Origin: Lytechinus variegatus
Taxonomy: Eukaryota > Echinodermata > Echinoidea > Temnopleuroida > Toxopneustidae
Assembly: GCF_018143015.1 (NCBI RefSeq)
Contig: NC_054740.1
Location: forward strand, 17,033,190-17,097,189
Direction: 5' to 3'
DNA length: 64,000 nt
Part shown: piece by piece, positions 25,554 to 38,257 of the stretch
Numbering within the stretch: position 1 is the first letter of the stretch
Layout: every line of letters starts with the position of its first letter
Notes under the pieces: generated by a model
Told to the model about the DNA's origin: nothing
What the model saw: the letters and a program-made list of their open reading frames with translations, nothing else
Databases searched by the model: none
Translations under genes and position numbers: made by a program

Positions 25554-25770
25554 TGTCCCGTACGACACATGACAATGCAAAAGTTTTTCCTACAATTTCA
25601 TTTTTGATGATGCAATTTCATAAAATGAGTTTCTCTTTGTTTGACCCATGGGTGATCGATTTATCCCATAAGGATCTAATTACTGCCCTTCATTTTTCAA
25701 TTATTGTCCTATTAAAAAATGTCCCGTACGACACACGCTGTGTCGTACGGGACATGTCCCGTACGACACA
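25554..25770. repeat. Four copies of the TGTCCCGTACGACACA motif
   Basis: Copies at 25554-25570 and 25720-25735 (plus), 25739-25754 (minus) and 25755-25770 (plus). The last three are packed head to head within 51 bases and make a near-palindromic cluster. Confidence 0.9.
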
Positions 25771-26697
25771 CAATATAATAATGCATTTAATTGCAGGATT
25801 TGGATTCAGAAACCATAAATAGTAGGCATATTTAAATTCATTTAATTGATTTAACATAAAGTGAACTGAAAAAGTACTTTGTTTATCTCCACAGAACATG
25901 AAATAGGTGATTCTAAACATTTTAATTGATTTCATGTAGGCTTATTCTTTTGTGAATCCCCTCAGCTAAACTGGTGATTTTCACTGATCAGAGCAGGTTA
26001 ATTTCTTTTCATTGAGCATGAAAAGAAAACTTTTATAATTATTTCAACCTAGCCTGGAAGATGACTCCCTCTTGCATGCTAATGTGGAATTATTATAAGA
26101 TGTAAAAAAAAAATACATATCAATCATCATGATCATCTATTTGGACTTCCCTTGATGATCACTATTTTTTATATACAGTATTGAAACTCCTTACTTTTTT
26201 CAAGTTGTAAAAAAAATCTGGAAAATAAGACAAACCATATGGTTTCATGAAATGCAGATGGGTTTGAAAAAGTAGAACCGCATTTCTTTAGAAAAAAATT
26301 GTGACCAAAAAAGCAAAAAAAGTGACAATTATGACATATATCATGTAGATATACATTTTATATAAAAAATCATAACATCATCATTTTAGCCCCATAATTT
26401 ATACAAAGTTTCATTCATTTATTGTTTAAATAGTGTTTGGAAATCATCAATTAGTTCCCTAAAATATAACTTCACACAAAACCTGAAGTTTTTCAGCTCG
26501 TAAAAATGCTGTGAACACTTGTACATTTCCCATCATGAAAAAAATTATAACATATTGCTCCCAATTGTATATATTGAGGTTACTTAATTGTATTGTCCTG
26601 AATGACTGCTTATAAAAGATTATTCATAAATAAGCAAGAATTTAGGGGTATAATGCTCCTTCTGATTGATAAAAAGTTCATGTTTATTTATTCAGGC

Positions 26698-26812
26698 TGC
26701 CCAGTACAACACGCAAGTGCCTGTACAACACACAAGTGTCCCGTACGACACACAAGTGTCCCGTACGACACAGAAGTGTCCTGTACGACACACAATTGTC
26801 CCGTACGACACA
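26698..26812 (+). repeat. Tandem array of six CGTACG motif copies
   Basis: Six units of about 19-20 bases, from degenerate (GCCCAGTACAACACG) to perfect (GTCCCGTACGACACA), separated by CAAG, AAG or CAAT. The rise in match along the array suggests local duplication. Spacers are tiny and not unique, so it is not a CRISPR. Confidence 0.9.
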
Positions 26813-26973
26813 TTATTTTGTTTATGATATATTGACAGAAATATTCACCTAATAGCGGTTTCTAACCTAATGAATGTCTTAGTTTGATGGGATTATCATT
26901 ATCATCAGCCAAATAATGTGATTGAAGAAGTCAAAGTGACATAAAGTAAGAAAGTTTGGCTTCAATTTAGAGA

Positions 26974-27376
26974 TGTCCCGTACGACACATTTTGAATGTC
27001 CCGTACGCCACAATGTTCTCGAAAATTATAATTTGCTTTATTTATTCATGAATGTTTATTTTGCTTTCTTTTATAAATGTGTTTGTTCTTGGGTAATTGA
27101 GTGTCAATTTGAGTTCAGTTTCTATGAAATTTATCTGCCCAACTCACAGACTTTTGAGTACAAACTTGAGGTTTCTAAAAAAGCCACTTTTTCTGCATCC
27201 GTACGACACATTACTATTTTTAATCTGTATTATACAGGATGTGAATTCAAGTCATGTTAAGTCTTGGTTTTTCTTACACTCTGGTAGTAGTTGATGACCA
27301 CTTATAGTTACTGGAATATTTTTTGTTTTTTCTTGTCAAAAACTGTCAAATGCTCTCTAAATGTCCCGTACGACAC
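26974..27376 (+). repeat. Further CGTACG motif copies
   Basis: Copies at 26974-26990, 26997-27012 (CGTACGCCACA variant), 27197-27210 (5'-truncated) and 27362-27376. The last lies directly inside the candidate right end of the element. Confidence 0.85.
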
Positions 27377-27395
27377 GTATGGAATCACCCCTTTG

Positions 27396-28935
27396 TGAAT
27401 TTGGGCCTGGCATTTTATGCCGGAATCTAGTATCGGCCAGACGGGTTCATTTTTAATTCATTGTGAGTTTAAATGTCCTTAAAATTCATATTTAATATTC
27501 TCATCAGCTTAACCAATCTTTATCTTATCTCTAGGGTGTCACAGCGTTAAATGCCCAAGGCTGCTCATGTTATATTCAAATCAACATTCAGCAATAAAAT
27601 ATTGTCATTTTGATTCCATTCCAGTATTCTTAATGTCAGCCCTAGTCTCCTGTAAGCTTCCACCAAACTTAACTTGTACTTTCAACCAAGAACAAAGTTA
27701 TACTTTTAATATCCCCATTGATTATGTACAAGTATACCAAGCAGTATTAGTTGTACAATACAATGGGTTAAAAGACAATATTCTTTTATTAGTCACATTC
27801 TTATAAGGCCATATTCTTGTATGATTTCTATTTCCTGACATTTAAAGAAAACTTAAATTAACTAAGTTAGTGTGATATTATAATGTTTTGTTTCTAATCG
27901 AATACAGTATTGTTTTATTCTGTTTACAGTAACATAAAATTGATGCAAAGCCAATGCAATCATTGTGATTTAAAAATAAATTACTGTGCGATGTAACATG
28001 CTTTATGATCAATCATGATTTATTTGCAGGTTATGTGATTTCAGACCAAACACTTCAACTAAAAGTTTAAAAGAAAGTCATTCCTTTTCCAAGAAGTTAA
28101 ATCCTGTACAAGGTTATGAGTCATTTGCATGGTACATGGTATATTTTTCATGAAAAAGATTAAGACTGTAAACAAATTATATAATATCATCAGGCCTCGT
28201 AATACTGTTAATTCCATTTTCTATTGTGTAACTAACTGAATTCAAAGTATACTGTTTTAGATATCGATGAAATACACAACTTTCATATGTATTCATTCCA
28301 TTTGCTACTTACGAGTATGTAACAACAAAAGCATCATTTTGATGTTATGATGTCTTAAACATTATTAACCAATTTTCTATATTCTTAATTTATTTTTTTT
28401 TCATGATAATATCAATTCTTTTCAAAACCTTCCAAATTTCATTTTGTTTCCTCTCTCTCTTTCCTCGAAGAAGAGTTTGTGTTAAACTTCAATGAGTTAC
28501 ATTCCAAGCGATGCACTCTGGCTTCAGGTTTTTAGTGCATCCGATGTTCCTAGTTGCTACTGGCTGCAGCTCTCTTAACAAATTTGTTTTATCCCCAGAT
28601 GCTGTACAAATACTTGAATGAAGTCCATGAAATTTAATATGGATGGACATCTGATACAGCATCCCCCCGCCTCTCAACTCATCCTCCAAATAGAATGTGA
28701 GGGCCAACTGATATAGCTCCTCAGAATCAAGTCTTCCTATAAATGATTAATTGTAGAGATGTTACAATTAGTATTTGTATTTACATGCTGCTGCTATGTT
28801 TGGCAACCTATGTCTTTGAGTAGCCCACATTTTCTTTGATATGAATTCTCGATCTGTTAAGACTAGGCTCCATTGAAGTTACAGATGCATTTATATACTG
28901 GGTAGTGTCGGTGTACAGAATCATGTCAAAGACCA
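27396..28935. other. Intergenic, nothing recognised
   Basis: AT-rich sequence without domain-bearing frames, splice-consistent exons or paired repeat ends that I could find. Confidence 0.5.
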
Positions 28936-29093
28936 GGGCTCCGTAACACAAAGATTAGTGATCAATCGCTCAATGAACTGACCAATCAATATCAATGTTA
29001 CACACGCATTCGGTTTAAAATGCTGACCAGGGACCAATCAGTGCGTTTTTTTTATATTTGCAATCCATCGCAAACCTTTGTGTTACGGAGCCC
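28936..29093. mobile_element. Short MITE with GGGCTCCGTAACACAAAG ends
   Basis: 158 bases with 18-base terminal inverted repeats GGGCTCCGTAACACAAAG / CTTTGTGTTACGGAGCCC. Inner words GACCAATCA and TGATTGGTC-like sequence also pair. Confidence 0.85.
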
Positions 29094-31350
29094 AGCTTGC
29101 GAAACCTCCCCAGTCTTTGACCATTTTTCACACATATTCACCAAAGGATTAGAACAAACAATGTCATCAATAGTTTGCTATAGATATACATGGATTACAT
29201 TCTCAGTGATTGTAGCTAGTAACTTTGTGCAAATCAAATGAACTTCAGTAAATTAATTCTTATTTTCTGCTACAAGGAGGTATTCATCACATCAGTTAGT
29301 TATGTATTTGCAATCAATTGTAAGATTTATGATTTGCTTACAAATGATAGGAAGTTAATTGCAATGCCTTATTGACCTTTGTTGAATAGCCCTGAGAATG
29401 ATATCATAATGTATATATTAACATGATGATACTTTCTAACTTAAACTCTATTTTATTCTTGTTGTACATGTATTAATTTTGTCAGTTTTATACTTGTCTT
29501 TTATTTCATGTTGATATCTTTGTTTGATTGGTAATGATTTCAAAGGCCACCACTAATCTTACTAGTGGTTTATGATCCTAGTTAGGAACAAATTGCAATT
29601 TTTATTTTTATGAAAATATAAAAAGAGAAAATTTTCCTACATGGGTTCAAAATAACAATAAGAATACAGATATTGAAATTTGAATCTTTAGTGTAGAACT
29701 TAGTTCAAAATGTTTTCAGATTGTACCTGGTTGACATCATTATGAATTAGACATTGAATTTGCCTTTCATGAATAGGATTGCAGTAGTCATGATTTTAAA
29801 CTTCAGTATTGGTATAAAACTCTGGACAGAAATATTTTTTATGTTCCAATGTTTACATCAACATAACATTCCCATATTTGGTAGAAAACCAATTGTAAGT
29901 TGTGTGGTGGCTTTGACTTGTACATATTATATTTGAATATTTGAATTTGCTTCTACACATATTTTTTATCATTTAACATACAACTGTCAAAATCTCATTT
30001 GCACAATACTGAATCAATGCTATGACTGTTTTTTTTTTGGGATTAAAAAATGAAAAGGAAATATTATATTATTAGCTATTATATGGCTATTAAAAAGTAT
30101 ATAGGTATCCAGAGTAGTAATCACAGAAAGTTCGGCAAGGTTTCACAAATCTCCGTAATAAAGAATGTAACCCTGTTTCTTTTATATGTGTCTTAAACTC
30201 AATGCACACATCTTATTGGTAATATCTTTGATCTGACTGGATGTTTTGTAAAAGGCTACCTTGCGATATGTGTCAGCTATTGTCTGTTTAAAAAAAGATA
30301 AGCAATAATACTTTCAATAACACTATATACTCTATTTGTTCTAAATTATGATTTATCAAGTGCAGTTAATATTACAGAGCATATTTTCATGCGTAGATTT
30401 TTTCTTCATTGAATATGATTTTCTTTTGCAATTCAAAATAGATTGTAAGCTCTTACTAGATTGTGCTTCCATATCTACTCTGTTCATGTTGTATTCTTAC
30501 TTTATATGATTTACTGAATGTTGGTTATAAAGTGCTTGCAAAATATACTAAATAGCACATTTGGTCAAAGATTATTTATTACCACTAAAAATGTTCGTCG
30601 AAAACAATTTATCAATATACCAGTATATCATTAAATTATGCACAGTGTATTTACCAATGGAAATTATTTTGCCTTGTTTTTGTAGTAATAGATTATAAAT
30701 TTAAATGACATAAACCAGTTCTACAACTGATTGAAACAAGTCACAAACTTGGAGTTGGAATAGATTAGAATCATGTGCAACTGTTTATTTGAAGGGGCTA
30801 ATATATGAAATCAGTTCAAATGATACTAGATCAAATGATGGTTTGGAAACATATTCTCTTTAATATGAGTGTGATAAATGACCCTGCTTGTCTTGCTTAT
30901 CATAAAATGTTTAGGTTGACGTTGCCCAAGATACTTCATTGAATCTCAGTTAACCTCCATGCATATTTGTAATGTATGTTAGATAATATACCCTTCCAAG
31001 TTATCCTTCATTATTTTGTTTCCATCTTTATTGACTTAAACATTCCTGATGGTTTACGTTATGTGCTAGCACCAGAATACATTTTGCTATTTTATGTTAA
31101 ATTATGAGTTTATAACTTCTATGGTTTTTTTTTCTAATTAGGTGTTTATATAAATGAAAAAATATATAAACAAATATTTTCTTTGGGTAATCATTAATAT
31201 TAGACAGTTATCAGATTTACTGTTGACTTTTTAATATCTTTTGGTGTTGGGCCAAACTAAACTAAACTTTAGATAAAGCTCACTTGGTGTCGAGCTATCA
31301 AGTACATGACTACTTAAATCTTCTTTGTAAACTCGCGTTAGGTGTTCGTG
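29094..31350. other. Intergenic, nothing recognised
   Basis: AT-rich sequence. Short frames have no domain and no paired splice sites. Confidence 0.5.
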
Positions 31351-31528
31351 CTAAAGGCCTGGTCACACCGCCCTAGCGTTGTTGGAGCGGTGTGGAGCAG
31401 AGAGAAAAAATCATCACCGCTCGCTACTGTTCACCATTTTCGATTTTTTCCCCCAATTTTGTGAGCGAAATTCGACCCTCTCTCCCTACCGCTCCAACAA
31501 CGCTCGGGCGATGTGACCAGGCCTTTAG
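31351..31528. mobile_element. Short MITE with CTAAAGGCCTGGTCACA ends
   Basis: 178 bases. The arms of about 40 bases begin CTAAAGGCCTGGTCACA and include GCGTTGTTGGAGCGGT, with two or three mismatches between them. The centre is short and non-coding, with GAGCGA and TCGCT words that add further pairing. It is markedly more GC-rich than its surroundings. Confidence 0.85.
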
Positions 31529-34041
31529 AAAGGGAATCTGAATTGTGCTTTAGGTCCCAGAATGAACATATCTTCATGTTGAGTTTCAAGATGATGCTTG
31601 TTAATTGTGGGCTCCTGAATACTGCTCCTTTACAGATTAGAAAGAGAGGTCACCAGAACCCATGCTTACAAAGGGTCGTGATCAGTTACAGAAATCTAAC
31701 AATGTCATAATTCTTTATGATAAAAAGAATTGTACTTAACATCCCTTTAGAAAGAAAGAGAAGCACATTGATTTGTCAGGACAATGATGTATGCGTATTT
31801 GGCATTACTGGCCTGCCATAGCTCTTTAGAAGCCAGGGCCCAAATATCTACAGTAATTAGTCGATCAACCATGAAATGCAGGTGACAAGGGAACAGGACA
31901 AGAAGTATAGAGAAACTTTCTTTTATGTGATGATATCTATACTTTTTTTCATTTAATCATTTTAAACTCATTTTACTTCAAATCTAAAGCCTGCTGTGCA
32001 CAAATACAACATATTGTTGAAGTTGTGGAGATTAATTGCCAAATATTTTTGTGTAAAATGTACTGTAATGAAAATGTACTTGGGAGTACTGTTATGTTAC
32101 ACATTAAGTACTGATTACAGTTATGACTTGATGTATATTCTTGAGTGCCTTATATTTAAAACTAATTGAAAAATTGTATACATTGAACAGGGTGCCATTT
32201 ATTAATCTTTTATTTACTTTTTTTCTTTTTGTGGCCCAATGATTATTTGCTTTGTATGTAGATGTATGATATTCAAAATAAATTATGTTGCATTATATTT
32301 TATGCCTTGTGTGATCTATGACCTGTAACAACAAAGATACATTCAAGTTTATAATTAATTGTAACATGAGCTTATAGAAAATCATGTAGGGTTACAATTA
32401 AAATTGCAGATATTGATTTTATCCGTCTATGAAACAGACCCCGAGTTTGGGCCAATTTTGGTAGAGACATGTATTAGTTGCTAGAATTTATTTAATGAGA
32501 TGTAGTCATTGTTTATGCGGTACTTGTGTAGCATATGAATATTAATTAATACTTTGATTCTGATTCAAATTTCAAAAGTACTTCCCCTTAATCAACCTCT
32601 AGATCAGATTTTCATGTTCTTTATTTCTTTGTGAGATATCAACCATACTATTGGCAATACTTCATATAAATGTGACTTCAAAATGTACTGTGAAAGTTAT
32701 AGTATGATATCAAGAAAAATATAACTTTTGTGATGTAGAAAAGAAATTTGCATTTATAAATACTCTATATCTTCTATAGCCAAATATTGTGAAATAAAAA
32801 TATGATTATATTCATGATTGATATGTGGTGTTGTGTGTTCATTAAAGAAGTCTGTATTCATAGTTTTAAGATGCTCGCGACAAAGGGAAGAAACTGATAA
32901 TCAATTAAAATCAAATATATGGGTAATTTTCCACAAAAAGAAAGTATAGGCCTATGTGGGTGAGAGAATTAAAAAGAATTTTCAGTCAACTGAGAAAGGA
33001 AACAGTCTGCATGCACAGAGCATGATTTAAACTTTGACCAACAAGTTGTCTTCACACAAGACTAGCACATGTAAAACTTCCTGTGTATGCCTACAAATTT
33101 CTTTGTATGCTGCACATTCAGACCCTTAACTCGAGTGAAGTGGTTTGCACAGCAGACTAGACAAGAAGAAACATCCTTTGTGTCTCTCATATGCTGTCTG
33201 TCCTTGTTTCCTGTTGTTACATGTGAAAACTTTACCCTGCCCCCCCCCCCTCCTGAAAAAAAAATATGTAAACCAATTATTTCGTTCAGTTTATGAGTTC
33301 ATTATGATGCTTGGGTGAATCTGGAGTTGACTCTAAAACCCATTTTAAAGCAGCGCAGACGAATCCATATAACGTTTAATAACAACAAAATAAGAAGCAT
33401 TAATTAGTAGCCGGGATTAGTAGGCGTAAACAATCATATCTGAATGACATCTATATTGCCCTTGACAATTTCCCCTTCACTAATAAAGGGGTTCAAGCTA
33501 GCGTAGCTTCTGTTACAGTTGACGAGGGGTGTGTAAAGTGTTTTGTTCTCTTATTCCTAACCCTCCAGGAATTGTTATGTGAGTGTGTTTGTTGATTGTG
33601 ATCAATCCACTTATTTCGACGAACTAGCCCTAAATCTTTTGAAAATAACGTTATTTTACTCGATGTTCCATTTTATGAAATGAATGGGGCACTATTTGAC
33701 TTCAAAGCAAAAAGTGATTGGCGCCCTCTTACAGCATTACCATTAATATATTCAGATCAGTGGTGTACCAGAGCGGTGGATAAATTATTATCCACATTAT
33801 TTTAGTCTTCGATTTCAAGCAAACAAGCACTGTGTTTGTGTGTTGTAGTTGCATCTCGAGATGTAAATAGACCTGTCGTTTAGAAAATATGATTTTGTGA
33901 GCGACCACTCTCATTTACATATTGAGAATAATAATACAATAACATACATTTTATTTTGAAAAGAATCATTGTTTCAGAAAGAAATACTCCCAATTGTCAG
34001 ACCAAGCCACGGAAAAATGGTAACTTAGCAAACAGGTATAA
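31529..34041. other. Intergenic, nothing recognised
   Basis: AT-rich, with a C run followed by an A run at about 33241-33264. No supported gene or element ends. Confidence 0.5.
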
Positions 34042-34630
34042 TAGTCCAGGATAGGCCCCATAGAAAATTGACCAAACCTTGTTTTTTTTATATATACAAT
34101 ATTTTTTGATGGTTTCTTGTCAATTCGAGGTGGCTAGTTTAGATATCAAAATACTGCAATTTTCCCATATATGACATAACAAATTATATATCTCGTTAGT
34201 AATGGTGATTTGCATATATTACTTCGTTCATAAATTGCGATTTTTTGCAGTTTAGTGCTCATTTTTGTGAAAATTAGTTTTCCCTATTCATATTGTACAT
34301 GATAGTGTATACAATGGCCTATATGGCGGCCGTTTTGAATATCAGGAAAATAAATATTTTGTCAAAAATTATTCTTTAAGATTGTATTTCACTCCTGCCA
34401 CACAATTTCATGCATTTCACAACCAATGTGCGGACAATTTTATGATTTTCATGGGTAATTTGCATATTTTGGCGGCCATATTGGATTTTGCCAATTTGCG
34501 GAAAATGCTCAAGGTTACACGAGTGGCATCATTCAGATTCGTAATCAGCACCCTCGAATTGACAAAAAACCATAAAAAAATATTGTATATATAAAAAAAA
34601 ACAAGGTTATTCCTCTTCTATCCTGGACTA
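34042..34630. mobile_element. MITE with TAGTCCAGGATAG ends and TAA target duplication
   Basis: 589 bases. The left end TAGTCCAGGATAGG and right end CTATCCTGGACTA are inverted; pairing continues for roughly 90 bases (CAAACCTTG/CAAGGTTAT, ATATATACAATATT, TTGTCAATTCGAGG). TAA flanks both sides (34039-34041 and 34631-34633). The interior has ATGGCGGCC words like the 3.2 kb element at 6631, which also starts TAGTC, so they may be the same superfamily. Confidence 0.8.
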
Positions 34631-34660
34631 TAATCATACGTTTGAGCTTATACTGAAAAC

Positions 34661-34823
34661 CGGGGGAGCGTTTCATGAAAGGACTTGTCGGACGTTTTAT
34701 CCGACAAGTACTATTTTATCCGACAGTTACTATGGTAACAGTGACTCTCAGCCAATCATTATCAAGGAAAGTTGTCAGATCTGACAACTTGTCGGACAAA
34801 AATATTGATGAAACGCTCCCCAG
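34661..34823. mobile_element. MITE family c, copy 2
   Basis: 163 bases with ends CGGGGGAGCGTTTCATGAA / ATGAAACGCTCCCCAG. It carries an extra TTTTATCCGACA unit compared with copy 1 at 12920. Confidence 0.82.
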
Positions 34824-34871
34824 GACTGAAAATATATAGCAAGGACATCCAGAGACATGACATGGAATCTG

Positions 34872-35103
34872 CAGGGGCGGATCCATGACTTCCCAAAGGG
34901 GGGGGCACATTTTCCCTCGGAAAATTTGATAAAAGGTCCTCATTTGTGTATTCCGATTAAAATATTTGCTGTGACTCTCAAGAGGCGGGGGCACACTTGT
35001 CATTGCATGAACGACTAATGCTCATTATTAATATTGACTATGACTTAGGGGGGGGGGGGGATCACGGGTCGGATGTGCCCTTCCCGGTCTGGATCCACCA
35101 CTG
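34872..35103. mobile_element. CAGGGGCGGATCC-ended element, copy 1
   Basis: The left end CAGGGGCGGATCCA and right end TGGATCCACCACTG are inverted, and G runs lie just inside both. It is non-coding. No clear target duplication is seen. The ends match those of the larger element at 39018-40099. Confidence 0.65.
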
Positions 35104-36086
35104 CATGGAACATTCTCATAACTTCAAACATACCATATTCAATAACCATGATAATACTGGCTTATAATTGTCCAACAGTGTATTTCATTTTTCTTCAGTC
35201 TTTCCAAGGAGATATCACCTATCTCTTTGGTCTTTCAAAAGAAAGAAATAAGATAACCAAAACATGAAGACCCGGATATGACTTTTTTTCCGAGTGAGAG
35301 CGAACGTTTTCTCTCTCTCTCTCCAACCTATTCATTCCTTTTCTGGAAAATTTTCCAGATATAAAAGCGATCTTTAAATAACAATTCCATGTGCTCCTTA
35401 TATACTTTCGTACATTTCAACCAACAAGAGAACGGAGCCCATAAAGACGAAACTGACGCCGAAAACTTCTTTATGAAAAATATTTTATTGCCAACAAAAA
35501 GAATACAAAATGCTAGATTATTGACTAGCATCTTCTTAAAATACCATCAATATGATCTATGATGTAATCATGTTTATGAGACCAAATTACGAATGCCTGG
35601 TTAAAAAATACACGTACTCTTGTAGGCATATGGAAAAAAATGAAAAAGTTGGCTTACACATCCCCTTAGAAATCTAGCAGATTTCATTTGAAGGATTCAC
35701 TGCAAACAATGCTGCATCACGGGATATGCATATGGGATGAGGAACGGACTCAAAATTGGGGGGGAGGCTGACCATGAAAAAGGAAACATACATTTTATAC
35801 AGATAACTGATAAAAGAGTGGGGCCTTAGCTCCCACCCCACCTGGTTCCTCGGCCCGTGACCATATTCTTTGTCAACTCCTGAGCCTTTAAGCATATTCA
35901 CTGGTATCGCGGGCCTCTACCCCCAACAAGTAATAATCTAAATTACATTTGATTTTTTATTGGTATCTTATTAGTATCTCTTCAATTTGTGGGAAAGGTT
36001 TACTCCTCAGAAGAACAGCCTATATCTGAATAGGGTCATGAAGACCACAAGAAGAGAAGAATTTTTTTTTACAAGACTTTTAAATA
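35104..36086. other. Intergenic, nothing recognised
   Basis: Mixed AT-rich sequence with no supported gene or repeat boundary. A CT-dinucleotide run lies at about 35310-35322. Confidence 0.5.
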
Positions 36087-37194
36087 ACAAGTGGAATGCC
36101 TCTGGCCGTCTCACCTGCATCACGCGGTTCAATGTAGCAGCAGTGCTGACTTTGAATACTACTCTATACTCGCACAAGATGTTCAGTGATACATGGTTAC
36201 TCTTATGTCCACTTTTTATGAACTAGACCAATAAACTTACAGAGATATGATGGTTATTCAACAAAAAACCCCAACATGGCCAAAGTTCATTGACCTTACA
36301 TGACCTTTGACCTTGATCATGTGACCTGAAACTCGAACAGGATGTTCAGTGATACATGATTACTCTTATCTACAAGTTTCCTGAATCAGATCCATAAACT
36401 TTAAAAGTTATGATGGTAATTCAACAGATACACCCAATTCGGCCAAAGTTCATTGACCTTTGACCTTGGTCATGTGACCTGAAACGTGCACAGGATGTTC
36501 AGTGATAATTGATTACTCTAATGTCCAAGTTTAATGAACTAGACCAATAAACTTTCAAAGTTATGATGGTAATTCAACAGATACCCCCGATTCGGCCAAA
36601 GTTCATTGACCCTAAATGACCTTTGACCTTAATCATGAGACCTGAAACTTGCACAAAATTTTGAGTGATGCTTGATTACTATTATGTCCAAGTTTCATGA
36701 ATCAGATCCATAAACTTTCAAAGTTATGATGGGAATTCAACAGATATCCACAATTCGGCCAAAGTTCATTGACCCTAAATGACCTTTGACCTTAGTCATG
36801 TGACGTGAAACTCATGCAGGATGTTCAGTGATACTTGATTAACCTTATGTCCAAGTTTCATGAACTAGGTCCATATATTTTCTAAGTTATGATGACATTT
36901 CAAAAACTTAACCACAGGTTAAGATTTCGATGTTGATTCCTCCAACATGGTCTAAGTTCATTGACCCTAAATGACCTTTGACCTTGGTTATGTGACATGA
37001 AACTCTAATAGGATGTTCAGTAATACTTGATTAACCTTATGGCCAAGTTTCATGAACTAGGTCCATATACTTTCTAAGTTATGATGTCATTTCAAAAACT
37101 TAACCTCAGGTTAAGATTTGATGTTGACGCCGCCGCCGCCGCCGCCGTCGGAAAAGCGGCGCCTATAGTCTCACTTTGCTTCGCAGGTGAGACA
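36087..37194. mobile_element. GTCTCACCTGC-family element with tandem units
   Basis: The left end has AACAAGTGGA, GCCTCTGGC and GTCTCACCTGC (36108-36118); the right end has CTTCGCAGGTGAGAC (37180-37194). The body is a tandem array of units about 160 bases long and ends in a GCC trinucleotide run followed by GTCGGAAAAGCGGCG. Related fragments lie at 22230-22623 (inverted) and 9240-9370. It is non-coding; the superfamily is unknown to me. Confidence 0.72.
36160..37100 (+). repeat. About 160 bp tandem repeat with a TGACCTTTGACCT core
   Basis: Each unit carries CCAAAGTTCATTGACC, TGACCTTTGACCT, ATGTGACCTGAAAC, GATGTTCAGTGATA and CCAAGTTTCATGAA. The core sites begin at 36301, 36454, 36617, 36780 and 36972. 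TGACCT-T-TGACCT is the reverse complement of a perfect DR1 nuclear-receptor site. Confidence 0.85.
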
Positions 37195-38257
37195 AAAACG
37201 CTCTCCATCCATCTGTGTGCGTGCGGAGCTGATCTTCATCTTGAAATCACAATCGTGTATAGATAACAAAAAAAAAGACTGATACCTTTGGCGAGATAAT
37301 CTGTTGTTATTCGACTATTCACTCCCTTTGATATACATGTACATGTATGTCTTGAGTTACGCACGACTTTAAGCGCAATACTAAGTCAGCTACATTATAT
37401 GGATACACATTTTAGCACAAAAAAGAGGTGTAACTTTGTCTACATCGGGGTCTACATTCGAGGGGAACCTTATAGCAAGCAAACGCACTCGTTTCACAGT
37501 CCATCGAATCACATGAAGATCCAAACTTGTAATATGTTCCATATTAAAGCCTTGGTGCTGTTAATCAGGTCTCAACGTTCTCTAAAACAAACGGAGAGTT
37601 ATAAAACAATACAAGTGTCAAACGATGAAATATATCAAAGTAGTAATATGTCTTAACTTGATCGTAGTGGAGTGGTTAGCTGAAATAAACAGCGCAGAAA
37701 TTAATTATTACATAATTAATCGTGTTAACTATTATGATGCAATTATTGTACCAAACAATAAGCTAAATAAACTGATTAATTATTATCAGATTCTAGAGAA
37801 TAAATGATGATAATATTTGACATCAATAAACTAAATTAAGTGATTAACACTTGGTTAAATGACTAAATAATGTTTTTATAAGATATAAATAGGGTTCGGG
37901 TTAAGAGAAAGGAAATTATTCATAAACATAATTCCAATCTAATGTATAATCTCGGCATAATCAACTAAATGAATTGATTAATAAGACCAAAGTTTCTGTG
38001 ATTGAATATATCATAGCAGACCATTCACTAAGCTAATAATATTATACAAAAGTAAATTATATATTGACTAACACCATTAAATTTCAAGTACAACAACTAA
38101 TAAACACTTGCAGTGCACAATGACAAATACAGTGCTGGCTATGTTACCATGGTGACAGAGAATGGTACTACACTCATTCTGTTGGTTAGCTTGAAAGAAA
38201 ACACAGGTCTCCTCTCACACCCATCCCCCTGCAAGGTACAGAGTATCCCGCAATTAG
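37195..38257. other. Intergenic, nothing recognised
   Basis: AT-rich, with a TACATGTACATGTATG word at about 37335. No supported gene. Confidence 0.5.

Larger units (their letters stand above)
25188..27395. mobile_element. Candidate inverted-repeat element carrying CGTACG motifs
   Basis: A left end TTTGGGCGATTCCA (from 25188) and a right end TGGAATCACCCC (27380-27391) are imperfect inverted copies. A related end TGGAATCGCCCCC lies at 56231. Between them are about a dozen copies of TGTCCCGTACGACACA in both orientations. The same motif appears beside the related end at 56024-56060. I infer a dispersed element family whose terminal region carries this motif; boundaries are uncertain and no transposase is seen. 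Confidence 0.45.

Noticed and set aside
26698..26812. Short direct repeats with short spacers, CRISPR-like at first sight
   Set aside because: The spacers are 3-4 bases and alike, and the DNA is eukaryotic. It is a tandem array of a transposon-associated motif.
25526..27294. Open frames containing repeated Ser-Arg-Thr-Thr-His or Cys-Pro-Val-Arg-His peptides
   Set aside because: The peptide repeats are just translations of the CGTACG DNA motif in different frames, so they are not a repeat protein.
37081..37266. Open frame with a poly-Ala stretch
   Set aside because: The Ala run is the GCC repeat at the end of the GTCTCACCTGC-family element, and the frame continues into unrelated sequence.
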